This document shows, one piece after another, positions 55,776 to 63,967 of a stretch of 64,000 nucleotides of DNA. The stretch spans positions 276,159 through 340,158 of the forward strand of contig NZ_LLWC01000009.1 of assembly GCF_001561995.1 (NCBI RefSeq), written 5' to 3'. The notes beneath the pieces are model-generated. The model was given only the letters and a program-made list of their open reading frames with translations. It made no database searches and was not told the origin of the DNA. The stretch comes from Polycladidibacter hongkongensis. Lineage in GTDB: Bacteria > Pseudomonadota > Alphaproteobacteria > Rhizobiales > Stappiaceae. Both the position numbers and the translations under genes were made by a program. The first letter of the stretch is position 1; each line of letters begins with the position of its first letter.

Positions 55776-57532
55776 GTTTGCCTTGCAGCTTCCGTGTGAG
55801 AACCCAAGGTGGTTTTGGAAGCTGCCGCAGTGTGATACCGAACTTTGTTGCGAAAGCTGGCTGAGCTGGTGCGGGCAAGCATGATCACAGGTACAATGCC
55901 CACGGCGACGATCACGAGCGAGGGCAGGGCCGCATCCTCAAACGCTTCCATTGAGGCATGGTTGTAGACGGTGGTAGACAGCGTTTCAAAATTGAACGGG
56001 CGTAACAACAAGGTTGCAGGCAGCTCCTTCATGCACTCCACAAATGCCACGAGAATGGCGGAGAGCAAAACAGGACGCAGCAACGGCACATGCACTTTCC
56101 CAAGTGTTTGCATAGGTCCATGGCCCAATGTGCGCGCCGCCATGTCATAGTGCGGGGTAATCTTGCCAAATCCGCCATCAAGCTGCCCATAGGCCACAGC
56201 AAGAAAACGCACGCAATAAGCGTAGATCAAGGCGGTGCCCGAGCCCAACAACAACAAACCGGTACTGAACCCAAAATAGTGCGTTGAGAACGAGGCGATC
56301 ATGTTGTCCAACCCGGCGACAGGCAGCAATATGCCAACGGCAAGAATAGTGCCGGGAATTGCATAGCCAATAGAGGCAATGCGCCCGATCCATTGATTGG
56401 CGCGACTTGGCAGCAGGCGGCGGTTGTAGGTGAGCATCAAGCCCATCGCCACAGCAAAACTACAGGCAATGATTGCCAGCCATAGCGAATTGACAGCAGC
56501 TTGCCATAGGGCAGGGTCTGCCAGCTGGTCTAAACGGCGCAGTGAGCGGCTAAGCAGCATTCCGGCAGGCAGGATAAAACCAAGTAACACCGGCAACGCG
56601 CAGGCTGCAAGCGCCGCAAGTGCAGAAACACCGGTGAGCTGATAAGCCTGCAAACTGCGATAGGTACCGGTGGATTGGTGGAAGCGCTGCTTGCGCCTTG
56701 CAAAACTCTCCAACCACATAAGGCCGAGCACCAGCGCCAGCATTACAACAGCAATTTGTGCCGCACCTGCCAGACTAGAGCGGTTCAGCCATGTGTCGTA
56801 GACAGCAAAAGTCAGTGTTTTGACGCCAAAAAATGTAACCGCGCCGATATCGTTTAAACACTCAAGCAATGCAAGAGTTAGACCAACCACAATCGCCGGG
56901 CGCGCTAGCGGCAACGCCACAGAATAAAACAGCCGCAATGGCCCCGCGCCTAAGGTGCGTGAGACATCCAATGTGCAGGCAGATTGAATTAGAAAACTCG
57001 CACGCGCCGCCAGATAAACATACGGGTAGAGCACAAAGCCCATCACGAAAACCGCGCCGCCGAGTGAGCGGATCTCAGGGAACCAGTAGTCTCGCGAGGT
57101 ATGGAAGCCAAAGACATCTCGCAACAGCGTTTGCACTGGCCCCGTGTAGTCCATCAGCTCCACATAGGAAAACGCGATAATATAGGTGGGAACAGCAAAC
57201 GGTAGCAGCAGAGCAACATCCATGAGGCGCCGTCCCGGAAAGCGGCACATGGCAACCAGCCAAGCGCACACCACCCCAACCACAGCGGTCAGAGTGGCCA
57301 CGCCCAGCATTAACAGCAGTGTGGTGATCGTCGCCTCTGGCAAGACATACTTGGAAATATGCGGCCAAACCTCGCTTGAAGACCCAAGTGCGAGATAAAC
57401 GACTGCCAGCAACGGTGCCAGCGCGATAGCGGAAATGGCAAGAGATAAGACGCGAACAACGCGCTCCCCGGTGAAAACCGAAGTGCGCGCTGCAAACATG
57501 CGATAGGATTTCGTCATCTGGCTATGAAGCAT
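55772..57532 (-). CDS. fbpB: Ferric iron ABC transporter permease (fused FbpB type)
   Basis: A 586-residue fused double permease with about twelve membrane segments. Two coupling motifs are visible: DVSRTLGAGPLRLFYSVALP near residue 195 and DMAARTLGHGPMQTLGKVHVP near 475. The start at 57532 has AGGA six to seven bases upstream. Together with FbpA it imports ferric iron from the periplasm. No ATPase gene (fbpC) is adjacent on either side. Confidence 0.87.
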   Translation of the reverse strand: MLHSQMTKSYRMFAARTSVFTGERVVRVLSLAISAIALAPLLAVVYLALGSSSEVWPHISKYVLPEATITTLLLMLGVATLTAVVGVVCAWLVAMCRFPGRRLMDVALLLPFAVPTYIIAFSYVELMDYTGPVQTLLRDVFGFHTSRDYWFPEIRSLGGAVFVMGFVLYPYVYLAARASFLIQSACTLDVSRTLGAGPLRLFYSVALPLARPAIVVGLTLALLECLNDIGAVTFFGVKTLTFAVYDTWLNRSSLAGAAQIAVVMLALVLGLMWLESFARRKQRFHQSTGTYRSLQAYQLTGVSALAALAACALPVLLGFILPAGMLLSRSLRRLDQLADPALWQAAVNSLWLAIIACSFAVAMGLMLTYNRRLLPSRANQWIGRIASIGYAIPGTILAVGILLPVAGLDNMIASFSTHYFGFSTGLLLLGSGTALIYAYCVRFLAVAYGQLDGGFGKITPHYDMAARTLGHGPMQTLGKVHVPLLRPVLLSAILVAFVECMKELPATLLLRPFNFETLSTTVYNHASMEAFEDAALPSLVIVAVGIVPVIMLARTSSASFRNKVRYHTAAASKTTLGSHTEAARQT

Positions 57533-57568
57533 TCTATTCCTGGCTGGATGATATATCCGTGTTCACTA

Positions 57569-58606
57569 TTAGGACTGCGGCCCGTTATCAAAGCCAACCT
57601 GATCGACCAGTTCACTTGCCTTACGGCGCTCGAAGCCAATCTTGTCAATGGAAACTGCGTCTGGTTTCAAAGTACCCCAAGACTGAACACGCTCGGAGAC
57701 CGGCGCGCCCTCCAATACCGGATACTCAAAATTCTGGGCAGCGTAAATGCCCTGTGCTTTTGGAGAGGACAAGTATTCCATCAGCTTAAGTGCGTTTTCC
57801 CGGTTTGGCGCATGCTTCGCCATGGCAACACCGGAGATATTCACGTGCGAACCACGCCCATCTGCATTCGGGAACAATACTTTAACCGAGGCCGCCCAAT
57901 CTTTTTGCTCTGGGTCTTTCTCGTTGGTTTCCATTTTGCCCATGTAGTAGGTGTTGCCAAGTGCAATATCACACTCACCGGCATAAATAGACTTCACTTG
58001 CGCGCGGTCATTACCGGTTGGCTTGCGGGCGAGATTGTCGCGCACTGCCTCAAGCCATTCTTTGGTTTCTTCTTCTCCGTGATGCACCAGCATGGAGGCG
58101 ATCAAGCCAATCGTATACACATGCTGGCCAGAGCGTGTGCACAATCGGCCCTTCCATTTCGGATCCGCCAACTCTTCATAGGTAATCGCATCTTGGGCAA
58201 CACGGTCTTTTGAGGCATAGACAATGCGCGCGCGCGTGGTGAGGCCAAACCAATGCCCATCAGGATCACGCAGGTTCGCTGGGATATTGCCGTTAATCAC
58301 ATCGCTGTTCACTTCCTGCGTCACGCCGAGATCTTCTGCCGCCTGCAGCAAGCCGATGTCAACAGTCAGCAGCAAATCTGCCGGAGAGTTTTCGCCTTCC
58401 GCGTCAATGCGTTCCGCCAAACCTTTCTTGGCAAAAACCACATTTGCCTTGATACCGGTGTCTTTGGTAAACGCCTCTAGCAATGGCTGGATCAGATCGG
58501 GCGAGCGGTGGGAGTAGATATTGACCTCGGCTGCATTGGCAAGTGCAGGGGCACAAATAACACACATTCCCAGAATACTAGTGCGAATTCCGCGTAGTGC
58601 ACGCAT
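57569..58606 (-). CDS. fbpA: Ferric iron ABC transporter, periplasmic binding protein
   Basis: A 345-residue secreted protein with the signal peptide MRALRGIRTSILGMCVICAP and cleavage near ANA. The mature chain begins AEVNIYSHRSPDLIQPLLEAF; the iron-ligand pair of tyrosines is in ALGNTYYMGKM (about residues 218-228). Strong ribosome site GGAGATCACCTT. An IRO box lies about 75-90 bases upstream, so iron control is expected. Confidence 0.9.
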   Translation of the reverse strand: MRALRGIRTSILGMCVICAPALANAAEVNIYSHRSPDLIQPLLEAFTKDTGIKANVVFAKKGLAERIDAEGENSPADLLLTVDIGLLQAAEDLGVTQEVNSDVINGNIPANLRDPDGHWFGLTTRARIVYASKDRVAQDAITYEELADPKWKGRLCTRSGQHVYTIGLIASMLVHHGEEETKEWLEAVRDNLARKPTGNDRAQVKSIYAGECDIALGNTYYMGKMETNEKDPEQKDWAASVKVLFPNADGRGSHVNISGVAMAKHAPNRENALKLMEYLSSPKAQGIYAAQNFEYPVLEGAPVSERVQSWGTLKPDAVSIDKIGFERRKASELVDQVGFDNGPQS

Positions 58607-58678
58607 AAGGTGATCTCCGATTAGAACTTGTAGGCTGGTCCAACTCAGACAAGTCGACCTACATTCTCTTAGTAAACC

Positions 58679-58693
58679 TGAGTTTTACTGTCA
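58679..58693. promoter_or_regulatory. Iron-rhodo box (TGA-N9-TCA) upstream of fbpAB
   Basis: TGAGTTTTACTGTCA (equivalently TGACAGTAAAACTCA on the minus strand) matches the RirA IRO-box core. It lies 73 bases upstream of fbpA. Second such box in the window after 14378. Confidence 0.6.
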
Positions 58694-58758
58694 ATATTTC
58701 TTTGGGAACTTGCAAATAAATATTACTAGCACTCGCAGCTTGTCTGATAGGCTGGGTA

Positions 58759-59709
58759 TTATTGTGGCGAAGGTGTCGCCCCGCTCAAAACTGTCCGCAT
58801 TTGCACTCTGTCGATGTTTTGCCCGCAAAGTGGAATTCCCACCTGCTTACCTCTCCAGCTGGCCTTTGTTTGCATCACTCCGGCCAGCGCTGCTGCCCCC
58901 GCACCTTCAGCCAGATTGTGGCAGCAGCGGTACAAAACGCGAATTGCTTCTGCAATTTCGTCATCATCAACGAATACCAGTGCATCACAGCCTGCTCGAA
59001 TTTGCGCCAACGCCGCTCCACTAGGCTGGGAGCATGCCATGCCATCAGCAAACGTACGGCAGGCGCCCGCTCCCTCTCCCTGTGAAAGAGAGCTGGATTT
59101 ATGCGCAACTCCGATGATTTTGAGATCAAGTGCCAGTGCATCGCGTACGGCCAATGCGCCACATATTCCAGCGCCCATACCGATCGGAAGGAACAGTGCA
59201 TCAAGCTCTTGGTGCGCTGCAATCAGCTCCATCACATAGGTTGCCGCGCCGCAGACGAAGGCGTGATGAAAGCTGGGCACGTGCACAAACCCTTGCTCTT
59301 GTGCCAAGCCCTGTGAATACGCCTCTGCTTCAAGGTAGGAATGTCCATGCTCAACAACGAAACAGCCCATCGCCTGCAAATTACTGGTTTTACCAAGTGC
59401 GGCCCCGACAGGCATAACCGCCGCGGCGGTATAGCCAAATTTTTGACAGGCAAAGGCAAGTCCGAGCCCGTGATTCCCTGTCGTGGCAGTGACAAAACGA
59501 GCGCCACGTGGCTGATGGAGGGCTTGTTCGTGAATATAAGCAATTGCGCCGCGCACCTTGAAAGACCCGGTCGGTGCATGGTTCTCGTGTTTTACCACAA
59601 CTCGGCAATCCAGCTGCGCATCAAGCAAGGGCCAAACATACTGTGGTGTCGGTTGCATAAATCGAGAGAGTAACTCTCTCGCTTCCTCAATCGCGGCAAG
59701 TGTCAGCAT
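58759..59709 (-). CDS. Threonine/serine dehydratase-like PLP enzyme
   Basis: A 316-residue fold-type II PLP enzyme. The PLP lysine is in HAPTGSFKVRGA (about residue 51), the phosphate loop in MGAGICGAL. It lacks an ACT-like regulatory domain, so it is a catabolic or secondary dehydratase, perhaps EutB-like (hydroxyectoine use) or serine racemase-like. No ectoine genes are nearby to support that. Start ATG with GAGAG upstream. It follows the PdhS-like kinase gene by 36 bases. Confidence 0.8.
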   Translation of the reverse strand: MLTLAAIEEARELLSRFMQPTPQYVWPLLDAQLDCRVVVKHENHAPTGSFKVRGAIAYIHEQALHQPRGARFVTATTGNHGLGLAFACQKFGYTAAAVMPVGAALGKTSNLQAMGCFVVEHGHSYLEAEAYSQGLAQEQGFVHVPSFHHAFVCGAATYVMELIAAHQELDALFLPIGMGAGICGALAVRDALALDLKIIGVAHKSSSLSQGEGAGACRTFADGMACSQPSGAALAQIRAGCDALVFVDDDEIAEAIRVLYRCCHNLAEGAGAAALAGVMQTKASWRGKQVGIPLCGQNIDRVQMRTVLSGATPSPQ

Positions 59710-59745
59710 GGTCTCTCTATGGATCTGACACGACGCATTCAGAGG

Positions 59746-62112
59746 CTAATCCGCTAAAACCCGCTGTGTCGGGAAGATCATCCGCACCAAGGTACCCTCA
59801 GACTCCTGCGATTCTATGGAGAATTCCGCTCGATTTGCCTCAATCAGCGCTTTTGTGAGCGGCAAACCCAGCCCACTGCCCTCGCCACTAGCGGAAGGCT
59901 CCAGTTGTTTAAACGGTTGCAACGCCAATTCCAGCGCCTCTGCGTTCATCCCAATGCCGGTATCTCGCTGAGAATAGGTGAGGTTACCATCCGCGCCGTA
60001 GCCCACAGAGCAAATGATTTGCCCGCCAGCAGGAGTAAACTTCAATGAGTTCGATAGCAGATTGAGCAAAATCTGTTTGATACAGCGTGGATCTGCCACA
60101 ACATCTGGCAGCGCACTGGGGATGCTACTGCGTAAAACCACACGGGAGAGCTGGGCTTGATGCTGCATTAAGGCAATGCAGTCTTGCGCGATGTCTGCAA
60201 GGCTTACTGCCTCAAAGTGCAGCTCCAGCTTGCCGCTCTCGATCCGCTCTAAGTCTAGCAAGTCACAGACAAGGCTCAGGACATAACGACTTGAGTTGAG
60301 GATGTCCGCCAAGTAGTCCTCTTGCTTCTCTTTGCTTAGGCGCTGGCTTTCGGGGCCGGTAAGAAGCTCTGCAAATCCGACAATTGCATTCATCGGAGTT
60401 CGGATTTCATGACAAACTTCAGCCAAGTAAGCACTTTTTCGGGCGCTTTCTTGAGTGCTTGTCGCCAGTCTGGTTTTAAGCAAATGCGTGTTTGCATGAA
60501 CCTGCCGCCAATCTTGCAACAACAAACAACTCGACGGCCGTTCCTCAAGATCACCATCAGGAAGCTTGATCAGTTGCGCACGCACCGGAATTGCCGTGCC
60601 GCTATCGGCCAGCGCATCCACAAAAAGGGCTTCACGTTGTACGGATGGAACACCAATGCCGCTTTGCCCTTCAAACAAACCCTCCACGGCCTGCTTGTCT
60701 TGCTCGGCAAACAGATAGCTAAAAATTTGTCCTTGCAAATCCTCGTTCGCACATTCAAACAGCTTTTCTGCCTGCCTGTTAATGTTCATCACGCGGCCCT
60801 GCGCATCCAGCCAAACAAGTGCATCTGCTATCATGTCGAGCGTCGCCTGCAATTGCCGCAGCTCGCTTTCGTGGGTCGGCGTTGCCTCCCCCGCTGGCAC
60901 GGTTTTGGGACTATCTGGAGCGGCAGCATCTTTTGCAGGTGCCAAGTTATCAGTGTCAGATTGATCGGTTCCTTCCGTTTCCCGTTTTTTCTCGTTAGAG
61001 ACGAGCAAGGGGGCAGCGGTAGCCTCTTCCTTGTCTTTCTTTTTCCCCTTTTTCTTCTTTTTCTTGGGCTCGGTCAGGTTTGAAAGCAACGTCCCGTCTT
61101 CTTCACTCAAGGCGCGCGCGATCTTGGCAAACGCATCTCGCTCTGGCTTGCTTAGGCGATCATCGTCCAGCTCCAGCAAACCTACCTCGCCGCTTTGAGT
61201 AACCCCTGCTGAGTGTTCATCATAGTCTTTCTGCTCTACTGCGGTTACATCCGGTGGGGTGGGCTCTCCCTGCGGGGTAGGGTGCGCTATGGATGGCGAT
61301 GGTTTTTGCGGTACAGCCCCTCGGTCTACCAGTTGAACAATAGAGGATGTCAGTTCCGCAAGGCTTTTGGGTCGGTCACGTGGCGCGTTGCGTTGCGGCG
61401 CATCTGGCAAACGGGCAATGAGCGTGCTGAAGTTTTCTTTATCACTGGTATCGACAGCCACTGGGGAGGGGGGGCGCGTTCTGTTTTCAGTTGGCTCGGC
61501 TGGCTTGGTATCGTGACCGGCGTCTTTAAACACCTGCTCGGAGAGTTCCTCGGAGATATCAAGATCATAATCCGCACCTGCACCGGAAACAGAAGCGGAG
61601 CGCATATCAGGGGACAATAGCCCCGCGCCTTCTTCCTCCAGTTCTTGTTCGGAATCTGGTGTTTGTGCAGTGGCTTTTGTGGTTTCCTTCACCTTTGCTG
61701 CGGTGGGCAAGGCGTCCGCAACGCAGATAAGCGGGTCGACATAGTCGGCAGCGACAAAAGCATCTACGCTACGAATAACGCCAAAACCGGCAAATCCCAA
61801 AAACTCCCCTTCATCTTCAACCGGGTGCACAGAAACATCAAGCGGTACACGCATATGGCTATGGCATGCTGGCCAATTCAATGTAACGCCGGAAAATCCT
61901 TCGTTTCTCTGCAACGCATCTAAGGCATTGCTGGGTAGCTTTAATTGCAGCAGAGCGCCCAATTCTGGCCATGTCTTGCCAAGGATCAAATGCGATTGGG
62001 GTCCTAACAATTCATAGAATTCGTCGGAAACGCGCAGCAACGCGCCGGTGGCATCGGTGTGCCATGTAAACCGGACTGGCCGTTGACGGCGTTTAAAAAC
62101 AAATTCACTCAT
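59746..62112 (-). CDS. PdhS/CckN-like cell-cycle histidine kinase
   Basis: A 788-residue cytoplasmic kinase. N-terminal PAS-like domain (1-110); a long low-complexity acidic and Pro/Lys-rich linker (about 140-420), including a poly-Lys run KKKKKKGKKKDKEE; a second PAS domain (about 420-535); DHp with His in YLAEVCHEIRTPMNAIVGF; ATPase with LSNSLKFTPAGG, RDTGIGM and GSGLGLPLTKALIEANRAEF. The last motif and KLELHFEAVSLADI fit the PdhS/PleC/DivJ group that acts on DivK. No response regulator is adjacent, as usual for this group. Confidence 0.8.
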   Translation of the reverse strand: MSEFVFKRRQRPVRFTWHTDATGALLRVSDEFYELLGPQSHLILGKTWPELGALLQLKLPSNALDALQRNEGFSGVTLNWPACHSHMRVPLDVSVHPVEDEGEFLGFAGFGVIRSVDAFVAADYVDPLICVADALPTAAKVKETTKATAQTPDSEQELEEEGAGLLSPDMRSASVSGAGADYDLDISEELSEQVFKDAGHDTKPAEPTENRTRPPSPVAVDTSDKENFSTLIARLPDAPQRNAPRDRPKSLAELTSSIVQLVDRGAVPQKPSPSIAHPTPQGEPTPPDVTAVEQKDYDEHSAGVTQSGEVGLLELDDDRLSKPERDAFAKIARALSEEDGTLLSNLTEPKKKKKKGKKKDKEEATAAPLLVSNEKKRETEGTDQSDTDNLAPAKDAAAPDSPKTVPAGEATPTHESELRQLQATLDMIADALVWLDAQGRVMNINRQAEKLFECANEDLQGQIFSYLFAEQDKQAVEGLFEGQSGIGVPSVQREALFVDALADSGTAIPVRAQLIKLPDGDLEERPSSCLLLQDWRQVHANTHLLKTRLATSTQESARKSAYLAEVCHEIRTPMNAIVGFAELLTGPESQRLSKEKQEDYLADILNSSRYVLSLVCDLLDLERIESGKLELHFEAVSLADIAQDCIALMQHQAQLSRVVLRSSIPSALPDVVADPRCIKQILLNLLSNSLKFTPAGGQIICSVGYGADGNLTYSQRDTGIGMNAEALELALQPFKQLEPSASGEGSGLGLPLTKALIEANRAEFSIESQESEGTLVRMIFPTQRVLAD

Positions 62113-62491
62113 GACACCTGCGCCTCACTCATGCCTTGCTGTTTGCGGCTGCCAAGTCAAACACGCAGCACAACAGCAAGGGCCCCCACTCTTCAACTCC
62201 ATTATATATAGTTTGCAAGGCCGCGCTAAGCGTCCAAGCATATCTTGCCTTCCACAACATAAACCACCACGCACAAACCGGCGTCGATGCATTAGCCGCC
62301 CGTTAAGGCGTCACGAGGCGACGAACGCCGCACGCGCGTTGCGCAGTGCCTCCTATATTAATGAGAAGACTTGCGATGTTGGTACCATCTGTTTTCGGGG
62401 CTGCTGATCTCATCAGGCTTTTCTTATAGTCAGGGCGGGAAGCGCTCGCTTTTCGACCAGAGTAACTCGCCCTCAGATAGGGGTGTTCTTG
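62113..62491. other. Intergenic region upstream of pdhS-like kinase
   Basis: About 380 bases carrying the kinase promoter. I see no supported ORF or RNA. It continues into the phasin promoter at 62492. Confidence 0.35.
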
Positions 62492-62502
62492 TTGCGATGC
62501 AA
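62492..62502. promoter_or_regulatory. Candidate PhaR operator 1 (TTGC-N3-GCAA)
   Basis: TTGCGATGCAA is an inverted repeat just upstream of the phasin promoter. PhaR repressors of PHA metabolism bind TGC-rich palindromes such as CTGC-N3-GCAG in Rhodobacter-type bacteria. A second copy lies 18 bases downstream, about two DNA turns. Confidence 0.5.
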
Positions 62503-62509
62503 TATTATG

Positions 62510-62538
62510 TTGCAACGCAACATGGATCGCGTTATAGT
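62510..62538 (+). promoter_or_regulatory. Phasin promoter with overlapping TTGC-N3-GCAA operator 2
   Basis: TTGCAACGCAA (62510-62520, inside the perfect palindrome ATGTTGC-AAC-GCAACAT at 62507-62523) contains the -35 element TTGCAA; a 17-base spacer leads to the -10 around 62532-62538 (TTATAGT). Repressor binding would block RNA polymerase. Confidence 0.55.
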
Positions 62539-62666
62539 CTCCCTACGGAATGTCATTGGCGGCAGGTTTCCTCCCAGTATTGCTAGCGCGTGTTCCTCCC
62601 AAATTCCGCGATGCAGCTGCCGCCAATGGGTTCCTGACGTGTTTAAATCAGGAAGGAATTTCGATT

Positions 62667-63212
62667 ATGGCTACAACACAAGCAACGGCACCAAAGGCCG
62701 AATCTAAACCTCGGGCAACTAAGGCGACCAAGGCATCTACCGCCGCAGCAGAATCTAAGGCAAAGGCAGATCCGCTGTCTGCTGCGCCGATGGATTTGCC
62801 AGATGCCCTTAAAGATATCCCGGAGACCATTCGTGAAATGGGGCAAAAGGGCATAGAGCAAGCACGCGATGCCTATGAGCAGGCCAAAGGCAGTTTTGAA
62901 GATGCAGGCGAAGCAGTTGAGGAGGCGGTAGAGGCAACACGCGAAGGTGTGTCCTCCTACAGTCTTAAGGCGCTGGATGCGGCACAAAAAAATACAGACG
63001 CCACTTTCGCGCACCTGCGAGAGCTCATGGCGGCCAAAACAATGGCAGAAGCTGTAGAGCTGCAATCCTCCTTCGTCCGCAGTCAGTTTGATCTTCTGTC
63101 CTCACAGGCAAAGGAACTGCAAGACGCCTCAAAAACTCTGGCAGAAGAAATGACTCGCCCAGGGCGCGTGGCCATGGAAAAAGCTGGAAGCCGCTTTAAA
63201 ACTACGATCTAG
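62667..63212 (+). CDS. Phasin family protein
   Basis: A 181-residue protein. Residues 1-40 are Ala/Lys/Thr rich (PHB-granule proteins often carry such tails) and 55-175 form the alpha-helical phasin domain: GIEQARDAYEQAKG, AFHL-like FAHLRELMAAKTMAEAVELQSSFVRSQFDLLSSQAKEL. It coats polyhydroxyalkanoate granules. The start at 62667 has AGGAAGGA upstream. The promoter carries TTGC-N3-GCAA sites. A hairpin follows. Confidence 0.85.
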   Translation: MATTQATAPKAESKPRATKATKASTAAAESKAKADPLSAAPMDLPDALKDIPETIREMGQKGIEQARDAYEQAKGSFEDAGEAVEEAVEATREGVSSYSLKALDAAQKNTDATFAHLRELMAAKTMAEAVELQSSFVRSQFDLLSSQAKELQDASKTLAEEMTRPGRVAMEKAGSRFKTTI

Positions 63213-63225
63213 GTGCAAATTAAAA

Positions 63226-63272
63226 AGCGCTCGTGTCTGCTTGGCAATTTGTGTTGCAAACACACGAGCGCT
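63226..63272 (+). terminator. Hairpin after the phasin gene
   Basis: Stem AGCGCTCGTGT / ACACGAGCGCT (11 bp) with a 25-base loop. No clean T-run follows, so it may be a stability element or Rho-type end rather than a classical terminator. Confidence 0.5.
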
Positions 63273-63389
63273 AACGCGAATTCTTTATATATATCAGCGC
63301 TTATCCCCGTTCTGTGGAATTTTTGAAATTGTTTCAAATAGGGGCTTGCCAACCTCAATTTTAAAACCTATGTTCCGCGCACTTGCCAA

Positions 63390-63466
63390 GCAGACGTAGC
63401 TCAGTTGGTTAGAGCGTCGGATTGTGGCTCCGAAGGTCGGTGGTTCGAATCCACTCGTCTGTACCA
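63390..63466 (+). tRNA. tRNA-His (anticodon GTG)
   Basis: A 77-base cloverleaf: acceptor GCAGACG / CGTCTGT, anticodon stem TCGGA/TCCGA with loop TTGTGGC (GTG), T-arm GGTTCGAATCC, CCA encoded. The position before the CCA is A73 and opposite pairing at G1 is to U72; no extra G-1 with C73 can be formed, as seen in a group of alphaproteobacteria. Confidence 0.95.
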
Positions 63467-63589
63467 TTCCTCTTATCGGCAAGTTATCTCCCTCCATAAA
63501 TATTGATATAAAGAGCTAACGGGCTGTTCGGCGAAGCGGCCGGCGCTGTGATGCTTTTCGAGATGTTCTCTTCCCGCCGGTTCGGCGCG

Positions 63590-63760
63590 CTATTCCTGTT
63601 TATCTAGAAGATAATGGGGACATGCGTCTTCGCTGTGTGCAGCCTGCTTTTTCTCCCAGTCTTCTGTGCCATGTTGATCCGCCTTTGCTGCGGCACGTAG
63701 TGCAAATGCTCGTAAGCCACGGATTTTGGCTGGCCACTCATGCGTAGCTTTTGATGCCTA
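63590..63760 (-). pseudogene. Start-less short reading frame, possible gene remnant
   Basis: An open stretch of about 56 codons on the minus strand ending at a TAG (63590-63592), reading roughly THEWPAKIRGLRAFALRA then TEDWEKKQAAHSED. Composition (Trp, Ala-rich helix, charged tail) looks protein-like, but no ATG, GTG or TTG is in frame after the preceding TAG. Could be a decayed gene or chance. Lies upstream of the rrn promoter. Confidence 0.25.
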
Positions 63761-63844
63761 GCTGTTTTCTTCTGCTAGATATCCACTGTTGCTGTTAGTT
63801 TTTGAGAAATTTTGAAAGAAACATCAAAAACTTGGAAAATCGGG

Positions 63845-63873
63845 TTGACGGTTTTGTTTGGTGTGCCTATAAC
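63845..63873 (+). promoter_or_regulatory. rRNA operon promoter
   Basis: TTGACG, 17-base spacer, TATAAC, a strong sigma-70 promoter followed by a G/C-rich start region (CCCGCCCC). It is about 130 bases before the window end and should drive the rrn operon to the right. Confidence 0.8.
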
Positions 63874-63955
63874 CCGCCCCACGCCAGACGGCGGCGGCCT
63901 TGCGGGGCAGCGGCGGTTGGTTGGAAGTGAGAGAATTGGTTGTTTGATTTTCTCG

Positions 63956-63967
63956 TGCTCATTGACA
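63956..63967 (+). promoter_or_regulatory. rrn leader, boxA-like antitermination element
   Basis: TGCTCATTGACA resembles boxA (TGCTCTTTAACA) and is followed by the conserved leader AGAAAGAGAAACGT that precedes 16S rRNA in Hyphomicrobiales. The 16S gene itself is beyond base 64000. Confidence 0.65.

Noticed and set aside
60409..61083. 224-codon plus-strand frame opposite the PdhS-like kinase
   Set aside because: Low-complexity ending and no domain; shadow of the kinase's repeat-rich linker.
63294..63497. Minus-strand frame with TSGFEPPTFGAT
   Set aside because: Antisense translation of tRNA-His, not a protein.
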